This document shows positions 1 to 10,198 of a stretch of DNA of 64,000 bases, piece after piece. The notes beneath the pieces were generated by a model, which worked only from the letters and a program-made list of their open reading frames with translations, was not told the DNA's origin and did no database searches. Each line of letters starts with the position of its first letter. The first letter of the stretch is position 1. This DNA comes from Candidatus Zixiibacteriota bacterium (lineage in GTDB: Bacteria; Zixibacteria; MSB-5A5; SM23-73-2), in contig JAUWYR010000006.1 of the NCBI GenBank assembly GCA_030615745.1, positions 1 through 64,000 of the forward strand, written 5' to 3'. The position numbers and the translations under genes were made by a program.

Positions 1-17
1 TTTTATTCTTGCTTTTC

Positions 18-123
18 TGATGCTTTGGGAATCCGAAGGATGTCCGAAGGACTCTTCGAGCTTCGCATAGGAATTCCCGAAGCTAAAAGGCAAAGGCAAA
101 TCCTTTTGCCGATGCATAAAACT
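18..123. repeat. GATGC-type intergenic repeat (mosaic copy)
   Basis: TGATGCTTTGGGAATCC...GGACTCTTCGAGCTTCGCATAGG...GGCAAATCCTTTTGCCGATGCAT; shares segments with 28485 and, inverted, 29491. Confidence 0.75.
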
Positions 124-151
124 ATAACATCCCCAAAAACAATACATTCTC

Positions 152-216
152 GTGCCCGCCAAGTCCCCCCGACCTGGCGGGAGAACCCTGTCGGGTCAGG
201 GGGACCCGACAGGCAC
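152..216. repeat. three-way-junction element (TWJ-1)
   Basis: GTG|CCCGCCAAGTC CCCCC GACCTGGCGGG|AGAAC|CCTGTCGGGTC AGGGG GACCCGACAGG|CAC; reverse complement aligns with TWJ-2. Confidence 0.92.
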
Positions 217-439
217 CTAATAGTAACGTAGGGGAGACCCTTGCCTGCCCGGCCAGGGTGGTCTCCCTAAAAGGGAGGGAATCCCCCCGCCAGAGGCGGG
301 GGGATTTCGCCAAGTTCAACCAGCCCCTCCCTTACTTTTTTAACTTTTGGAATAATAACATCTCCCAAAGAAAAAGATAGGGGGCTATCAACTAAAGTAT
401 AATCAAAATATAGTCGAAAAGTAAAATTAAGGGGGAAAA

Positions 440-592
440 ATGAATGAGCTGTCTTTTTTGATCTTAGCTTTATCAGTTTTAGTCTTAGCCTGGGCTCTGG
501 TCAGGGTAAATGAGAAGTTAGACCAGACTATAAAAACGGTTAGAAAATTCGAAAAGCTTTTTAATCTAATCAAAAAAAGAAAGTCCTCTTAA
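440..592 (+). CDS. small single-TM protein (50 aa, MNELSFLILALSVLVLAWALVRVNEKLDQTIKTVRKFEKLFNLIKKRKSS)
   Basis: ATG preceded by AAGGGGGA; hydrophobic N-terminus and basic C-terminus; below the ORF-track length cutoff. Confidence 0.5.
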   Translation: MNELSFLILALSVLVLAWALVRVNEKLDQTIKTVRKFEKLFNLIKKRKSS

Positions 593-952
593 ATAGCTTC
601 CTCGATCTCTTTTATCTTCAAAAAACAATAAAATCCCAAATTTGCCCTGCTAAAGTTTTAACCCGAGTAGTCGATTATATGAACTGAATTTAAAACAACT
701 ACTTAGATGAATTTAAGTCAAATTTTTTATAAGTAAATAAGTCCCCCTCTATTTTTGGGGGTGAAAAAAATGTTTAGTCTGAAACTTAAAAAAGGAGGTG
801 AAAGGCTCAAAAATTTTTTGCTGAAAGAAAATCTTTAAGTCAACTCATTAAGGAGGGAAAAAATTGAAAACAAAAAACAAGCTAAAAACAGCACTTCTTC
901 GGTAGTGATACAGTCTTCTCGATTCCCTCTCAGAGATTGTTGAATTTTTTGC

Positions 953-981
953 TTGACAAGTTTTTCCCTTTATCGTAAAAT
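953..981 (+). promoter_or_regulatory. sigma70-type promoter TTGACA-N17-TAAAAT upstream of the TonB-receptor operon
   Basis: TTGACA at 953-958, TAAAAT at 976-981, 17-nt spacer; leaves a leader of about 220 nt. Confidence 0.6.
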
Positions 982-1210
982 ACTCGTAGTTGCTAAAGGA
1001 AGATAGCAGAATTTCGGTTTTTCGCCAGATATGCTTAATGATGCTTTAATTTGATTACAGAGCGGGGATGCCTTGAAAAGTAAGTTAGTTAAAACCAAAT
1101 CAAAATCGACAGAGACAACGTTCAAAAGAAGGAGGTGGGCCTATAGTCAATTTACAGTAAGAACTTAATAACTAAAAGTTAACCTCTATTCCAAGAAGGA
1201 GGGATGGAAA

Positions 1211-4129
1211 TTGTCAAAAAAACTATTTTTAAAGCTGATCTCATTGAGCTTGGTGTTATCCTTTTTGATGGTGCCCCTGATCCACGCAGGAGTCACCGGG
1301 AAGATATCCGGAATAATCAAAGACAGAGAGACCGGAGAGCTATTGCCCGGGGTGAGCGTGATGATTACCGGAACTACCAGGGGAGCTGCAACGAATATAA
1401 AAGGACAGTATTTCATTCTGAATGTGCCTCCCGGAAATTACAAGCTGAAAATCACACTCATGGGCTACGCTTCAACAGAGATCGAAAACGTTCAGGTATC
1501 GTTAGACTTGACCACCACCATTGATCTTGATTTAGCCTCCGAGGCGGTGGAGATAGCCGGTGTTACCGTGACCGCGGAGAGACCGATAATCGATCTGGAT
1601 TTAACTTCCACAGCCCATAGAATCACTTCCGTGGACGTGATTCACCGTCCGGTGATCAACACTGACGGAATTGTCTACCGTACTCCCGGTGTGGTCTTTG
1701 ACCCTATCGGTGGACCAATCAATCAAGGAACCCAGGGAACTGTGATCGGAAATGAAGGCGACAGGATAACCGACACCGCCAACCCGGGGATTACCTTGAG
1801 AGGAGGTCGTCCCCAGGAGGTAGTATATATGGTGGATGGGCTCTCTATCACCGATCCCATCCTGTCAGGTCAAGCCACCAATTTGAATCATTTTACTATC
1901 TCTGAGGTGCAGTTGATCACCAGCGGGTTCACTGCAGAATATGGTAATGCATTATCAGGTATCGTCAATTATGTCACCCAGGAGGGCGGAGCCAAGCTCT
2001 CCGGCCGATACCAGTATTCCACCGATGCAATTCTGGGAGATGACTATGATCTTGGAAGCAATGAGCACTTCTTAAGCTTCGCCGGTCCTGTGCCCGGCAC
2101 AAAGGAGAAGCTAAACTTTTATTTGTCCGGCAATCTGTATCTGACTGACGATTGGATGCCCCGACTTCACAAGCTCCCTCACCACCAACAGCAGACCTAC
2201 CGCACCCAAGGTAAGTTAACCTATAAGCTCACCCCTTCGATCACCCTGCGCACCGGTGGCTTCTTTAACCGCAGGCAATATGAAAGGTATGACCACACCT
2301 GGCTTTATAATCTGGAGGGTTTTGACTGTACTCTGGAGAAGGCCCAGCAGTTCTATATGGGTTTGACCCATATGCTTTCCAAAAGCACCTTTTACGACCT
2401 CAAAGTTGGTTACTTTAAAAACGATTATAGCATTGGCAGACGCTTGGACAGGAACTTTTTGGAACGCACTGCCTACGACCTGTACCCAACGGACACAGCA
2501 GCGGCAGAAGCCTACATTGCCGACCGTGAGAATGAGATCTGGGATGGCGAGTGGTGGAAGGACTACAAATTTCTTGAGGCAACCCCAGATACCAGCGAGT
2601 GGAGAAGATATCGAGAGCGCAGGCAGGAACAGAACTATCCTCTGGCTGTGGACAATTTGTTTTGGTCACACTATGATACCAGGACGTTCCAAACAAGAGG
2701 AAGTGAGGTCATCACCGGAAAGTTGGATATCACCAGTCAGGTCGATTTCCACAATCAGGTCAAAGCCGGTTTTGAGGTCAACTCCTATACGATCGACAGG
2801 CACTACAACAGCCTTCCCTGGGATGCTCAACCTTTCATAGATATCTATGAATATAAGCCTTTGGCCGGAGCCCTCTACATTCAGGACAAGATAGAATTCT
2901 CAGGACTTATAATTAATATCGGAGGGAGAGTGGATTATCTGAGCAAGGATGCTGATGCCTGGAAAGACGAGATGAACGTCCCAACCAGACCTGATCAACA
3001 TCCCGATTCTGTTGGCGGAAGAACGGACCCGCTCTGGGGCAAGGAGACGGACGATAACATTACCTTCAGTCCCAGATTAGGGATCTCCCATCCTGTTTCT
3101 GACAAGATGACTGTCTTCTTCAATTACGGCCATTTTACTCAACAGCCACGCTTCTTAGAGCTCTACACCGTTCTGGCTCCTAACCTGCAGAGGGCAAATC
3201 AACGGGTGGGAAACCCCGAGTTGAAGCCTAGCAGAAACATACAATATGAGCTGGGTCTGAATCGTGCCATAACCCAGGATATGAAGTTCAACATCACCGC
3301 CTATTACAAGGACATCTACAACATGACCCAGTCCGAAAGGATCTTCATCGTGCCCCAGCCCTACGATGTTTTTAAGAACTTAGACTATGCCAACGTAAAA
3401 GGGATGGAGATGACCTTATCTCAGCGACCCAGAGGATATCTGGCCTTCAACTTGAGCTATGTTTTGCAATTCGCTCAGGGGACCAACTCCGATTACATCG
3501 ACCAGTATGAATACCACTCCCGTGACGCCACCGATCCAGTAACCGGCTTGCCGAGGGTCTTCCCGCAGAGGATCAATCCCCTGGACTTTGACCGAAGGCA
3601 CGGCATCGTGTTGCAGGCCGATTTTAGATTCCCCCGTGATTTCAAGCTGGTGCCCTTGCAGAGCTTTGGAATTAATGTCATCTCCGAGGCCGGCAGTGGT
3701 CTTCCTTATACCAAGAGAGACTACCGGGGCAACCGAGTGGGAACTACCAATCAGTATCGCAAACCCTGGACTTACAACACCGACCTGACCATAGATAAAG
3801 GCTTTAATTTCGGGGGAAGGGAGATCAACGTCTTCGTCCAGGTATTCAACCTCTTTGACCGGACTAACATTATAAACGTCTATCCTGCGACTGGTCGTCC
3901 TGATGATGATGGCTATCGTCTGGACCCAGCGGCGGTGGTAGACCCGGGAGAAGACGATACTCATGAATACTGGAATTGGATAAAGGTAAAGGACACCGAT
4001 AAAAATGGAGAAATCAGCGCGGAGGAACAGGCCGCGGCATACACTAATGCCTATAAGGAATATGCCAAGGACCCAATGAACTATGGACCTCCGAGGCAGA
4101 TCAAGGTAGGCTTTTATATATCTTTCTGA
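1211..4129 (+). CDS. TonB-dependent receptor with N-terminal carboxypeptidase-regulatory-like domain
   Basis: signal peptide, GxIsGxIkDreTGElLPGVsVmI motif, plug-like domain and long beta-rich C-terminus; AAGGAGG upstream of a TTG start. Confidence 0.85.
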   Translation: MSKKLFLKLISLSLVLSFLMVPLIHAGVTGKISGIIKDRETGELLPGVSVMITGTTRGAATNIKGQYFILNVPPGNYKLKITLMGYASTEIENVQVSLDLTTTIDLDLASEAVEIAGVTVTAERPIIDLDLTSTAHRITSVDVIHRPVINTDGIVYRTPGVVFDPIGGPINQGTQGTVIGNEGDRITDTANPGITLRGGRPQEVVYMVDGLSITDPILSGQATNLNHFTISEVQLITSGFTAEYGNALSGIVNYVTQEGGAKLSGRYQYSTDAILGDDYDLGSNEHFLSFAGPVPGTKEKLNFYLSGNLYLTDDWMPRLHKLPHHQQQTYRTQGKLTYKLTPSITLRTGGFFNRRQYERYDHTWLYNLEGFDCTLEKAQQFYMGLTHMLSKSTFYDLKVGYFKNDYSIGRRLDRNFLERTAYDLYPTDTAAAEAYIADRENEIWDGEWWKDYKFLEATPDTSEWRRYRERRQEQNYPLAVDNLFWSHYDTRTFQTRGSEVITGKLDITSQVDFHNQVKAGFEVNSYTIDRHYNSLPWDAQPFIDIYEYKPLAGALYIQDKIEFSGLIINIGGRVDYLSKDADAWKDEMNVPTRPDQHPDSVGGRTDPLWGKETDDNITFSPRLGISHPVSDKMTVFFNYGHFTQQPRFLELYTVLAPNLQRANQRVGNPELKPSRNIQYELGLNRAITQDMKFNITAYYKDIYNMTQSERIFIVPQPYDVFKNLDYANVKGMEMTLSQRPRGYLAFNLSYVLQFAQGTNSDYIDQYEYHSRDATDPVTGLPRVFPQRINPLDFDRRHGIVLQADFRFPRDFKLVPLQSFGINVISEAGSGLPYTKRDYRGNRVGTTNQYRKPWTYNTDLTIDKGFNFGGREINVFVQVFNLFDRTNIINVYPATGRPDDDGYRLDPAAVVDPGEDDTHEYWNWIKVKDTDKNGEISAEEQAAAYTNAYKEYAKDPMNYGPPRQIKVGFYISF

Positions 4130-4190
4130 GGGTAAACTTAATGTATGAAAAACGATTCATCAAAAAATCAACCTTAAGAGGAGATTTGAC

Positions 4191-7100
4191 ATGGAGAAGT
4201 TAGAAAGAAAGCTTGTATTTTTCGTTGGGTTTGCCTTAATCTGCCTGTTTCTTTGCATATTGCTACCTATGCAAAGCCAGGCTCGAAAGGCGACCCACGA
4301 GGCTCCCCCACCTTTGGCAAAGATGGCTCAAACTGAGCACTCTACCAAGTACATAAGGCACGGTCTGGACATCAACGATTTCCGGGTTCCCATGACCAAC
4401 TATGCCCCCTTCGGGCAGTTTATTGATCTGGGAGCCGCCGGAGGTGAGTGGCCCAAAGGGACCAACGAGTTCTATATCTACGGTGCCGGCATATGGGTAG
4501 GCGGAACTGTTAACGACTCCAGTCTGCAGACCTTTAATTTCGCAAACGTAGGCACTAAAAGGGACACTGTTCTTTACGGAACCATAACCGACCCCCGGGT
4601 GGTGATCGGATATAATCCCAGCGGAGGAGCAGAAGAGTTCTCTGGACTGACTGATATATTCATCAGCGATCACCCCGAGGATTATGATACCCCGGATTTC
4701 TGGCCCCTTAGGGATGATGAGGGAAACCCGATCATCGTTGGCATCGAGGATAGCTACTGCGAGTTTGATGATCAGGATATTGAAAGATGGGACACGGGCA
4801 TCAACTCCAATGCCGGAGACGGGGTGGATATCGCCAAATATGGTTTGGGAGTTAAGGTCATCCAGCGCACTCACTCCTGGAACTACGAGAACAACAAGAC
4901 CATCCATTTCTTCATCTACCAGATAATAAACATAAGAGAGGACAAGGCGCCTATAAGGAATTGCTATGTTTCTATCATGTGCGATGCTGATGTGGGTCCT
5001 ACTGCCAATGATGATTTAGTCGGCTTCGATTACAGCCGGAATTTAGGCTATTGCTATGATAGCGACTTTGCTGAGCAGGGATTCGGCAGAATCCCGGGCT
5101 TTTTAGCCTATAAGTTTCTGGAAAGTCCGGTTGCCAACTATGATGTTGACTTGAATGGTGATGACCAGATCAGTGATGATTCCATACTCATAAATGATGT
5201 GTGGGTAAAAGACGTTAGAAAAGGAGAGCCCTTGGGTCTGACCTCCTTTAAGACCTCAAATTTGCAGTCAGGCGACCCGGATATCGAATCTGAGAAATAT
5301 ATAATCATGGCTGGACATAATTATCCGGATGTGGGAGACCAACGTTATGCTCCCTTCGATTTAGGGACTGGAACTACCCCAGTGGACCAGAGATTCTTCC
5401 AGAATACCGGACCCTTTCTTTTAGCTCCAGTGGGCCAGGAAGTAATAGATACGGTCTGGTACTGGGATTCCTCAACCGAGTCACTTCAAATAGCCAGCAT
5501 CGATACGATCATGGGAGATACCGTTAGGGTGGTGGTAGCAGTGATGATGGCTCCGGATGAGGAACAGCTTCCCCAGGTCGCGGATATAGCCCAATCCATC
5601 TATGATATCGGCTTCGTCCTTCCCAGACCTCCAGATCATCCTAACGTTACGGTGGTTCCAGATGATAAGAAGGTTTACATCACCTGGGACGATGTGGCGG
5701 AACTTTCTAAGGATCCGTATTATGGGTTTACCAGCGATCCTGCTAACGCTTTATATGATCCCAAATACAAAGAGATGGATTTTGAGGGATATAAGCTTTA
5801 CCGAAGCACCTCTGGACTCCCTGGAACCTTTGAGCTATTGGGCTCCTGGGATAAAACCAGCGTCACCCCACGGCATGTGGACGTCGAACAGCTATCTGGT
5901 CCTCAATTTGAGGGCACGGTCAGCTATGATGAGAGCAATACCGAAGGTTATATCCTGGCTTACGGTGGGACAGCACTCTTCGCCGGTCACGAATACTTAG
6001 TACAGGTCAAATCTGACAGTTCTTTCGCCATCACTGACTTAACCTTGGGAGTCGATATCCCGGTCACCGAGGAAGAGGATCACTGGTATGAAACCGGAGA
6101 ACCACCCTACGAATTTGAGTTGTTTGATGCGGACTTTTGGAGTCGGAGTGACTCCGCGGGCGTGGCTAATGGAACCCACGACAAGTATTTTGACGGCTGT
6201 AATCTTCTAATCGGCGGAATGGTGATCAATTTCACGGGAGACGATTCTACTTATGTCCCAACACAAGACATCATCTTCAAAATCACTGGCTTCTCCGAAG
6301 AATCGGAAGGAGAAAACCAGAAGGTGGCACACGCCTACATAGATACCGGGCTGATCAATGGAATGACCTACTACTACGATGTGATCGCCTATGATTTTCA
6401 ACCCTTCGCTTCCCCTCGCAGTCTGGCAAACGGTATCAGAGGAATAGCGGTGACTCCGCGTTCCAATGCCACGGGCTTTTCTCCAGCTGCCGTCCTTGAG
6501 GTGGAGCATACTTCCGGGCAGAGCGATGGCTCTGTCACCGCGGAGATAGTTGACCCCACAGCGGTCACCGGACATAATTACAAGGTGGTGTTCGACGATA
6601 GCGATCCCAGCAATATCGTCTGGCATCTGATTGATGTCAGCGTATCACCGGAAGATACAGTCTTGAAGGATCAAACCAACCAGGCAGGGGACGACGACTA
6701 TCTGGTGGTGGACGGTATTCTGGTCAGGGTTTCAGGACCGGATTTCAATGTCAAGTCCATAGTCGAAATCCAGAACGCTGCCGGACCGGTGGATCCGCCC
6801 GATAACGTTGGCTGGTCATGGAATTCCACACACGAGTTTTATGTTTCCACCGACGTTTCGGGATCTGACTTCACCCGAATGAACTGGAGGCATTACATAG
6901 GTATAGACGATTGGGAGATCAGGTTTACCGAAACTGGCAGTGAATACTATGACTGGAATACTGACGAAAAATGGCCTAATAGATGTCCATTTGAGGTCTG
7001 GAACATAGGGCCCGGAACTCCAGATGATCCGTCCGATGATAAAAGGATTCAGATATTCACTCTGGACGATGACGGTTCAGGGGATTGGAGCCCAGGTGAC

Positions 7101-7613
7101 AGAATATATCCATTCGAAAGGGAGTATGGCACCGAACCCTTGCCCGATTTTGCCGTCTACACTTGGGATGCTGATTTCCACATAGGTCGGATAATATTCA
7201 ACAGCTCGGTACCAGCTACCGGAACCATTGTCAGGTTCATCACTAACAAACCTAACGCTTCGGACGATGTCTTCACCTTCACGACCAAGGCGGCGATGAT
7301 TTCAAGCGATCTGGTTAATCTGGATGACATCAAGGTGGTTCCCAATCCTTACATCGTGCGGAATGCTTGGGAGCCGAGCCGGGATTATTCCCGTATCGCC
7401 TTCACTCACCTTCCCGATAAGTGCACTATCAGAATATACACTATTGCTGGTGATCTCCTCCAAACCCTGGAACATGAGAGTGCGGAACTTGATGGGAATG
7501 AGAACTGGGATCTTTTGACCAAGAATAACCAGAAGATCGCAGCAGGAATTTACATCTACCATGTGGAGTCAGATTACGGAGAGAAAATCGGGAAGTTCGC
7601 GGTGGTGCGATAA
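4191..7613 (+). CDS. large secreted protein with C-terminal FlgD-like/T9SS-type sorting-like domain
   Basis: signal peptide; C-terminus VPNPYIVRNAWEPSRDYSRIAFTHLPDKCTIRIYTIAGDLLQTL...GIYIYHVES. Confidence 0.75.
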   Translation: MEKLERKLVFFVGFALICLFLCILLPMQSQARKATHEAPPPLAKMAQTEHSTKYIRHGLDINDFRVPMTNYAPFGQFIDLGAAGGEWPKGTNEFYIYGAGIWVGGTVNDSSLQTFNFANVGTKRDTVLYGTITDPRVVIGYNPSGGAEEFSGLTDIFISDHPEDYDTPDFWPLRDDEGNPIIVGIEDSYCEFDDQDIERWDTGINSNAGDGVDIAKYGLGVKVIQRTHSWNYENNKTIHFFIYQIINIREDKAPIRNCYVSIMCDADVGPTANDDLVGFDYSRNLGYCYDSDFAEQGFGRIPGFLAYKFLESPVANYDVDLNGDDQISDDSILINDVWVKDVRKGEPLGLTSFKTSNLQSGDPDIESEKYIIMAGHNYPDVGDQRYAPFDLGTGTTPVDQRFFQNTGPFLLAPVGQEVIDTVWYWDSSTESLQIASIDTIMGDTVRVVVAVMMAPDEEQLPQVADIAQSIYDIGFVLPRPPDHPNVTVVPDDKKVYITWDDVAELSKDPYYGFTSDPANALYDPKYKEMDFEGYKLYRSTSGLPGTFELLGSWDKTSVTPRHVDVEQLSGPQFEGTVSYDESNTEGYILAYGGTALFAGHEYLVQVKSDSSFAITDLTLGVDIPVTEEEDHWYETGEPPYEFELFDADFWSRSDSAGVANGTHDKYFDGCNLLIGGMVINFTGDDSTYVPTQDIIFKITGFSEESEGENQKVAHAYIDTGLINGMTYYYDVIAYDFQPFASPRSLANGIRGIAVTPRSNATGFSPAAVLEVEHTSGQSDGSVTAEIVDPTAVTGHNYKVVFDDSDPSNIVWHLIDVSVSPEDTVLKDQTNQAGDDDYLVVDGILVRVSGPDFNVKSIVEIQNAAGPVDPPDNVGWSWNSTHEFYVSTDVSGSDFTRMNWRHYIGIDDWEIRFTETGSEYYDWNTDEKWPNRCPFEVWNIGPGTPDDPSDDKRIQIFTLDDDGSGDWSPGDRIYPFEREYGTEPLPDFAVYTWDADFHIGRIIFNSSVPATGTIVRFITNKPNASDDVFTFTTKAAMISSDLVNLDDIKVVPNPYIVRNAWEPSRDYSRIAFTHLPDKCTIRIYTIAGDLLQTLEHESAELDGNENWDLLTKNNQKIAAGIYIYHVESDYGEKIGKFAVVR

Positions 7614-7640
7614 TTGATAAAACAGTAGAGGAGGTAAATT

Positions 7641-8651
7641 ATGATGAAAAAATTCCTTATACTTTCGGTGGTGATATCGATCCTATGTTTTGCGGGTCAA
7701 GTCTGGGCTGCGGAGTTCGACAATCTGGGAACATCCGGGGCTCAGTTTCTCAAGCTGGATGTGGATGCCCGGGTGGTGGGCTTAGGGGGAGCAAATGCGG
7801 CTGTGACCCGGGGAGCGATGGCGCTCTACTATAATCCAGCAGGCATAGCAAACATGGATGAAAATAGTCTTGCTATCAGTTATACCGACTGGATCGCGGA
7901 TATCAAATATAACTACTTGGCTTACGCAAGGCCCCTATCCGGATTCGGAAACATTGGAGTTTACGTGGCGGTCTTGACCATGGACGACATGGAGAGGACG
8001 ACCCTGGAGGAGCCTGAAGGAACCGGAGAGATGTTCGGAGCCAATAGTTGGGTAGTGGGGATAAGCAATGCTCACCAGCTGACAGACCGTTTTTCCTTTG
8101 GTATAACCGCCAAATACATAAGGGAAAAGATATCCGAGCTTTCCTCGAGCTCAATCGCTTTCGATGTCGGCAGTATATACTACACTGGCTTTAGAACTCT
8201 CAGGATAGCAATGTCCACCCGAAACTTCGGAACAGACACTCAGTTCGATGGGACCGAGCTGGAGACCACCTACGACCATGACAATGATCCACGCACCACT
8301 GAGGTTGAAATAAGGATGAACACCCAATCCCATCCTCTGCCTCTAAGCTTCCGCTTGGGCGTGGCATATGATTTCGAATTAGGCGAGGAGAGCAAGCTTA
8401 TGGCAACAATGGACGGATACAACACCCGAGATCGAGGACAGCAAGGTAGTATGGGGTTTGAGTACGGCTGGCGTGATCAGCTCTTTCTCAGAGTTGGATA
8501 CAAGATGAGAGCAGACGAAGAAGGTATAGCAGTCGGCGGTGGCTATGATTTTGAGATTCCCGGATTCGGAACTATGGGAATCAACTACGCGTGGGCAGAT
8601 CTGGGTAGATTGGAAAACGCCCACCGATTCAGTCTGTTGCTAAACTTCTAA
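7641..8651 (+). CDS. PorV/PorQ-family outer-membrane protein
   Basis: FLKLDVDARVVGLGGANAAVTRGAMALYYNPAGIANMD motif; beta-rich; ends FSLLLNF. Confidence 0.8.
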   Translation: MMKKFLILSVVISILCFAGQVWAAEFDNLGTSGAQFLKLDVDARVVGLGGANAAVTRGAMALYYNPAGIANMDENSLAISYTDWIADIKYNYLAYARPLSGFGNIGVYVAVLTMDDMERTTLEEPEGTGEMFGANSWVVGISNAHQLTDRFSFGITAKYIREKISELSSSSIAFDVGSIYYTGFRTLRIAMSTRNFGTDTQFDGTELETTYDHDNDPRTTEVEIRMNTQSHPLPLSFRLGVAYDFELGEESKLMATMDGYNTRDRGQQGSMGFEYGWRDQLFLRVGYKMRADEEGIAVGGGYDFEIPGFGTMGINYAWADLGRLENAHRFSLLLNF

Positions 8652-8678
8652 AGCTGGAAACCAACGGCTTAAGGATAT

Positions 8679-8744
8679 AACGCCAGCTTCCTCTAATCCA
8701 GACTTTAACTCAAGTTGAGCTCTGGTGCCGAGGAGGCTGGCGTT
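8679..8744 (+). terminator. stem-loop after the PorV-like gene
   Basis: AACGCCAGCTTCCTC ... GAGGAGGCTGGCGTT pairing. Confidence 0.5.
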
Positions 8745-8754
8745 CCGTTTCTTG

Positions 8755-8786
8755 GTTCTCTGTTGGTCTTAAGACCAACAGAGAAC
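8755..8786. repeat. perfect 32-bp palindrome, copy 1
   Basis: GTTCTCTGTTGGTCTTAAGACCAACAGAGAAC; identical at 28653-28684. Confidence 0.95.
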
Positions 8787-8829
8787 AGGAAATCAAAGTC
8801 CCGCACAAACTAAAGAAAAAATAATCAAA

Positions 8830-9675
8830 TCAATTTAACTCTTTTAACAACTCCAGAACGAATTCTGCCGAATTATCAGCTACAACTTTCATAAACTCTT
8901 CTAACTCAGCCTCTGCAGTGGAGGAGCCGGAGCCTCCGGCTAAATCAGAGCAACTTCTGACTATTAAGATGGGAACATTGTTAATATTGGCTACCTGAAC
9001 CGAACCTGCTGACTCCATATCAACTATCTGAGCATTAAATTTTTCCTTTAACCACAATCTTTTCTCAACTTGATCGATAAAAGAGTTCCCGCTCACTCCG
9101 TTTCCACCTACTTTAATTTGAGGTAATCTACCCAAAATTGAGCGAAATCTCTTTTTTGCTTCATTTTTAACTGATTGTGCCTTTTCCAAAAGATTTGAAT
9201 CCACTTCAAAGTAAGTGACTGTATCCGATTCTCTTTTTCCTGGCATCGTAACAGGAACAGACATTATTTTAAATCCATTTTTATCGTAATAGCCGAAATC
9301 GTGGGTTACCCACTTATCTGGAATGATTATATCACCAATGTGATTCTCAGGGTTAATCCCACCACAGATCCCGGTGAATATAATCTGTTTAGGCTCGAAT
9401 TTGTCAATTAAAAGCTGAGTAGTCATAGCTGAATTAGTCATACCTATCCCTGAACTAACAACAACTAATTCTTTTTCTTGAAGCTTTCCCATCCAGAAAG
9501 TCCTGCCACAAAAAAATAAGCTATCCTCCAATTCGATATTTTTTCTTAAAAGTTCTCCCTCTTCCTTAAAGGCAAATATTATTGCAGTCCGGCTTTGATA
9601 TTTAGCCTTATCACAGGAAAGCCCAAGAAAGACTAATAATAGTAAAAGTAAAGAGTAAATTATTCTCTTTCTCAA
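8830..9675 (-). CDS. nucleoside phosphorylase superfamily (MTA/SAH nucleosidase-like) lipoprotein
   Basis: lipobox-like LGLSC after a hydrophobic segment; FTGICGGINPENHIGDIIIPD and VDMESAGSVQVANINNVPILIVRSCSDLAGG. Confidence 0.8.
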   Translation of the reverse strand: MRKRIIYSLLLLLLVFLGLSCDKAKYQSRTAIIFAFKEEGELLRKNIELEDSLFFCGRTFWMGKLQEKELVVVSSGIGMTNSAMTTQLLIDKFEPKQIIFTGICGGINPENHIGDIIIPDKWVTHDFGYYDKNGFKIMSVPVTMPGKRESDTVTYFEVDSNLLEKAQSVKNEAKKRFRSILGRLPQIKVGGNGVSGNSFIDQVEKRLWLKEKFNAQIVDMESAGSVQVANINNVPILIVRSCSDLAGGSGSSTAEAELEEFMKVVADNSAEFVLELLKELN

Positions 9676-9698
9676 ATCTCAAAACTCCTTTCTAAAAC

Positions 9699-10034
9699 TT
9701 AATCTTTTAAATTGGTGTCTGATCTTAAAAGTTCCAGACCTTTTTTGATTTTTTCTATATCTTCTTGAACTCCAATATGCATCTCTGCCAACTTCTTCTC
9801 CAATCCCGTAAGCCTGAGATCAAAAGATTCTAAAAACTCCTTTATCTCAGTTGTGTCTTTTTTCAAATCGTAAAATTCTTTTTTGTACTTCTTATCATCC
9901 GACTCTTTTTCACTGAGAAATTCTTCTATGTTGGAGAGCTTTAAGCTGATATCCTCGAGTTCTTCATCTAAAAGATTCCCCAATTCCTCAATAGCTTCCC
10001 CTATCTCCTCCAAATCCTCTTTTTCTATATCCAT
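9699..10034 (-). CDS. coiled-coil protein of unknown function
   Basis: E/K/L-rich heptad-like sequence over the whole 111-aa ORF. Confidence 0.6.
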   Translation of the reverse strand: MDIEKEDLEEIGEAIEELGNLLDEELEDISLKLSNIEEFLSEKESDDKKYKKEFYDLKKDTTEIKEFLESFDLRLTGLEKKLAEMHIGVQEDIEKIKKGLELLRSDTNLKD

Positions 10035-10035
10035 T

Positions 10036-10197
10036 TTAGACTCCTTTTTTACCCACCTTTTTTATAAAAATTTTTGTTTTTTCTACTTTTTTAGTCTGGA
10101 ATCTGACTTTTCCGCACCTTGGGCATACCCATTTTCTCTGCTTATGAAATGAACGGGTAAGCTCTCTCATCTTCTTCCTACATCTGGGGCAATACAT
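10036..10197 (-). CDS. 53-aa zinc-ribbon protein (MYCPRCRKKMRELTRSFHKQRKWVCPRCGKVRFQTKKVEKTKIFIKKVGKKGV)
   Basis: two CPxC pairs; sits tightly between its neighbours; absent from the ORF track because of size. Confidence 0.7.
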   Translation of the reverse strand: MYCPRCRKKMRELTRSFHKQRKWVCPRCGKVRFQTKKVEKTKIFIKKVGKKGV

Positions 10198-10198
10198 C

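Noticed and set aside
25-319. ORFs at 25-231 (+) and 122-319 (-)
   Set aside because: They lie wholly within hairpin-rich repeat sequence.
1204-1524. 106-aa plus-strand ORF inside the TonB-receptor gene
   Set aside because: Out-of-frame shadow of the 1211-4129 CDS, with R/E/D-rich low-plausibility composition.
3416-3964. 182-aa minus-strand ORF
   Set aside because: Antisense to the TonB-receptor CDS; no recognisable motif or independent RBS signal.
4263-4907. 214-aa minus-strand ORF
   Set aside because: Antisense shadow of the 4191-7613 CDS.
8755-8786. Rho-independent terminator
   Set aside because: Loop-less palindrome without a T-tract; a separate stem-loop at 8679-8744 already follows the gene.
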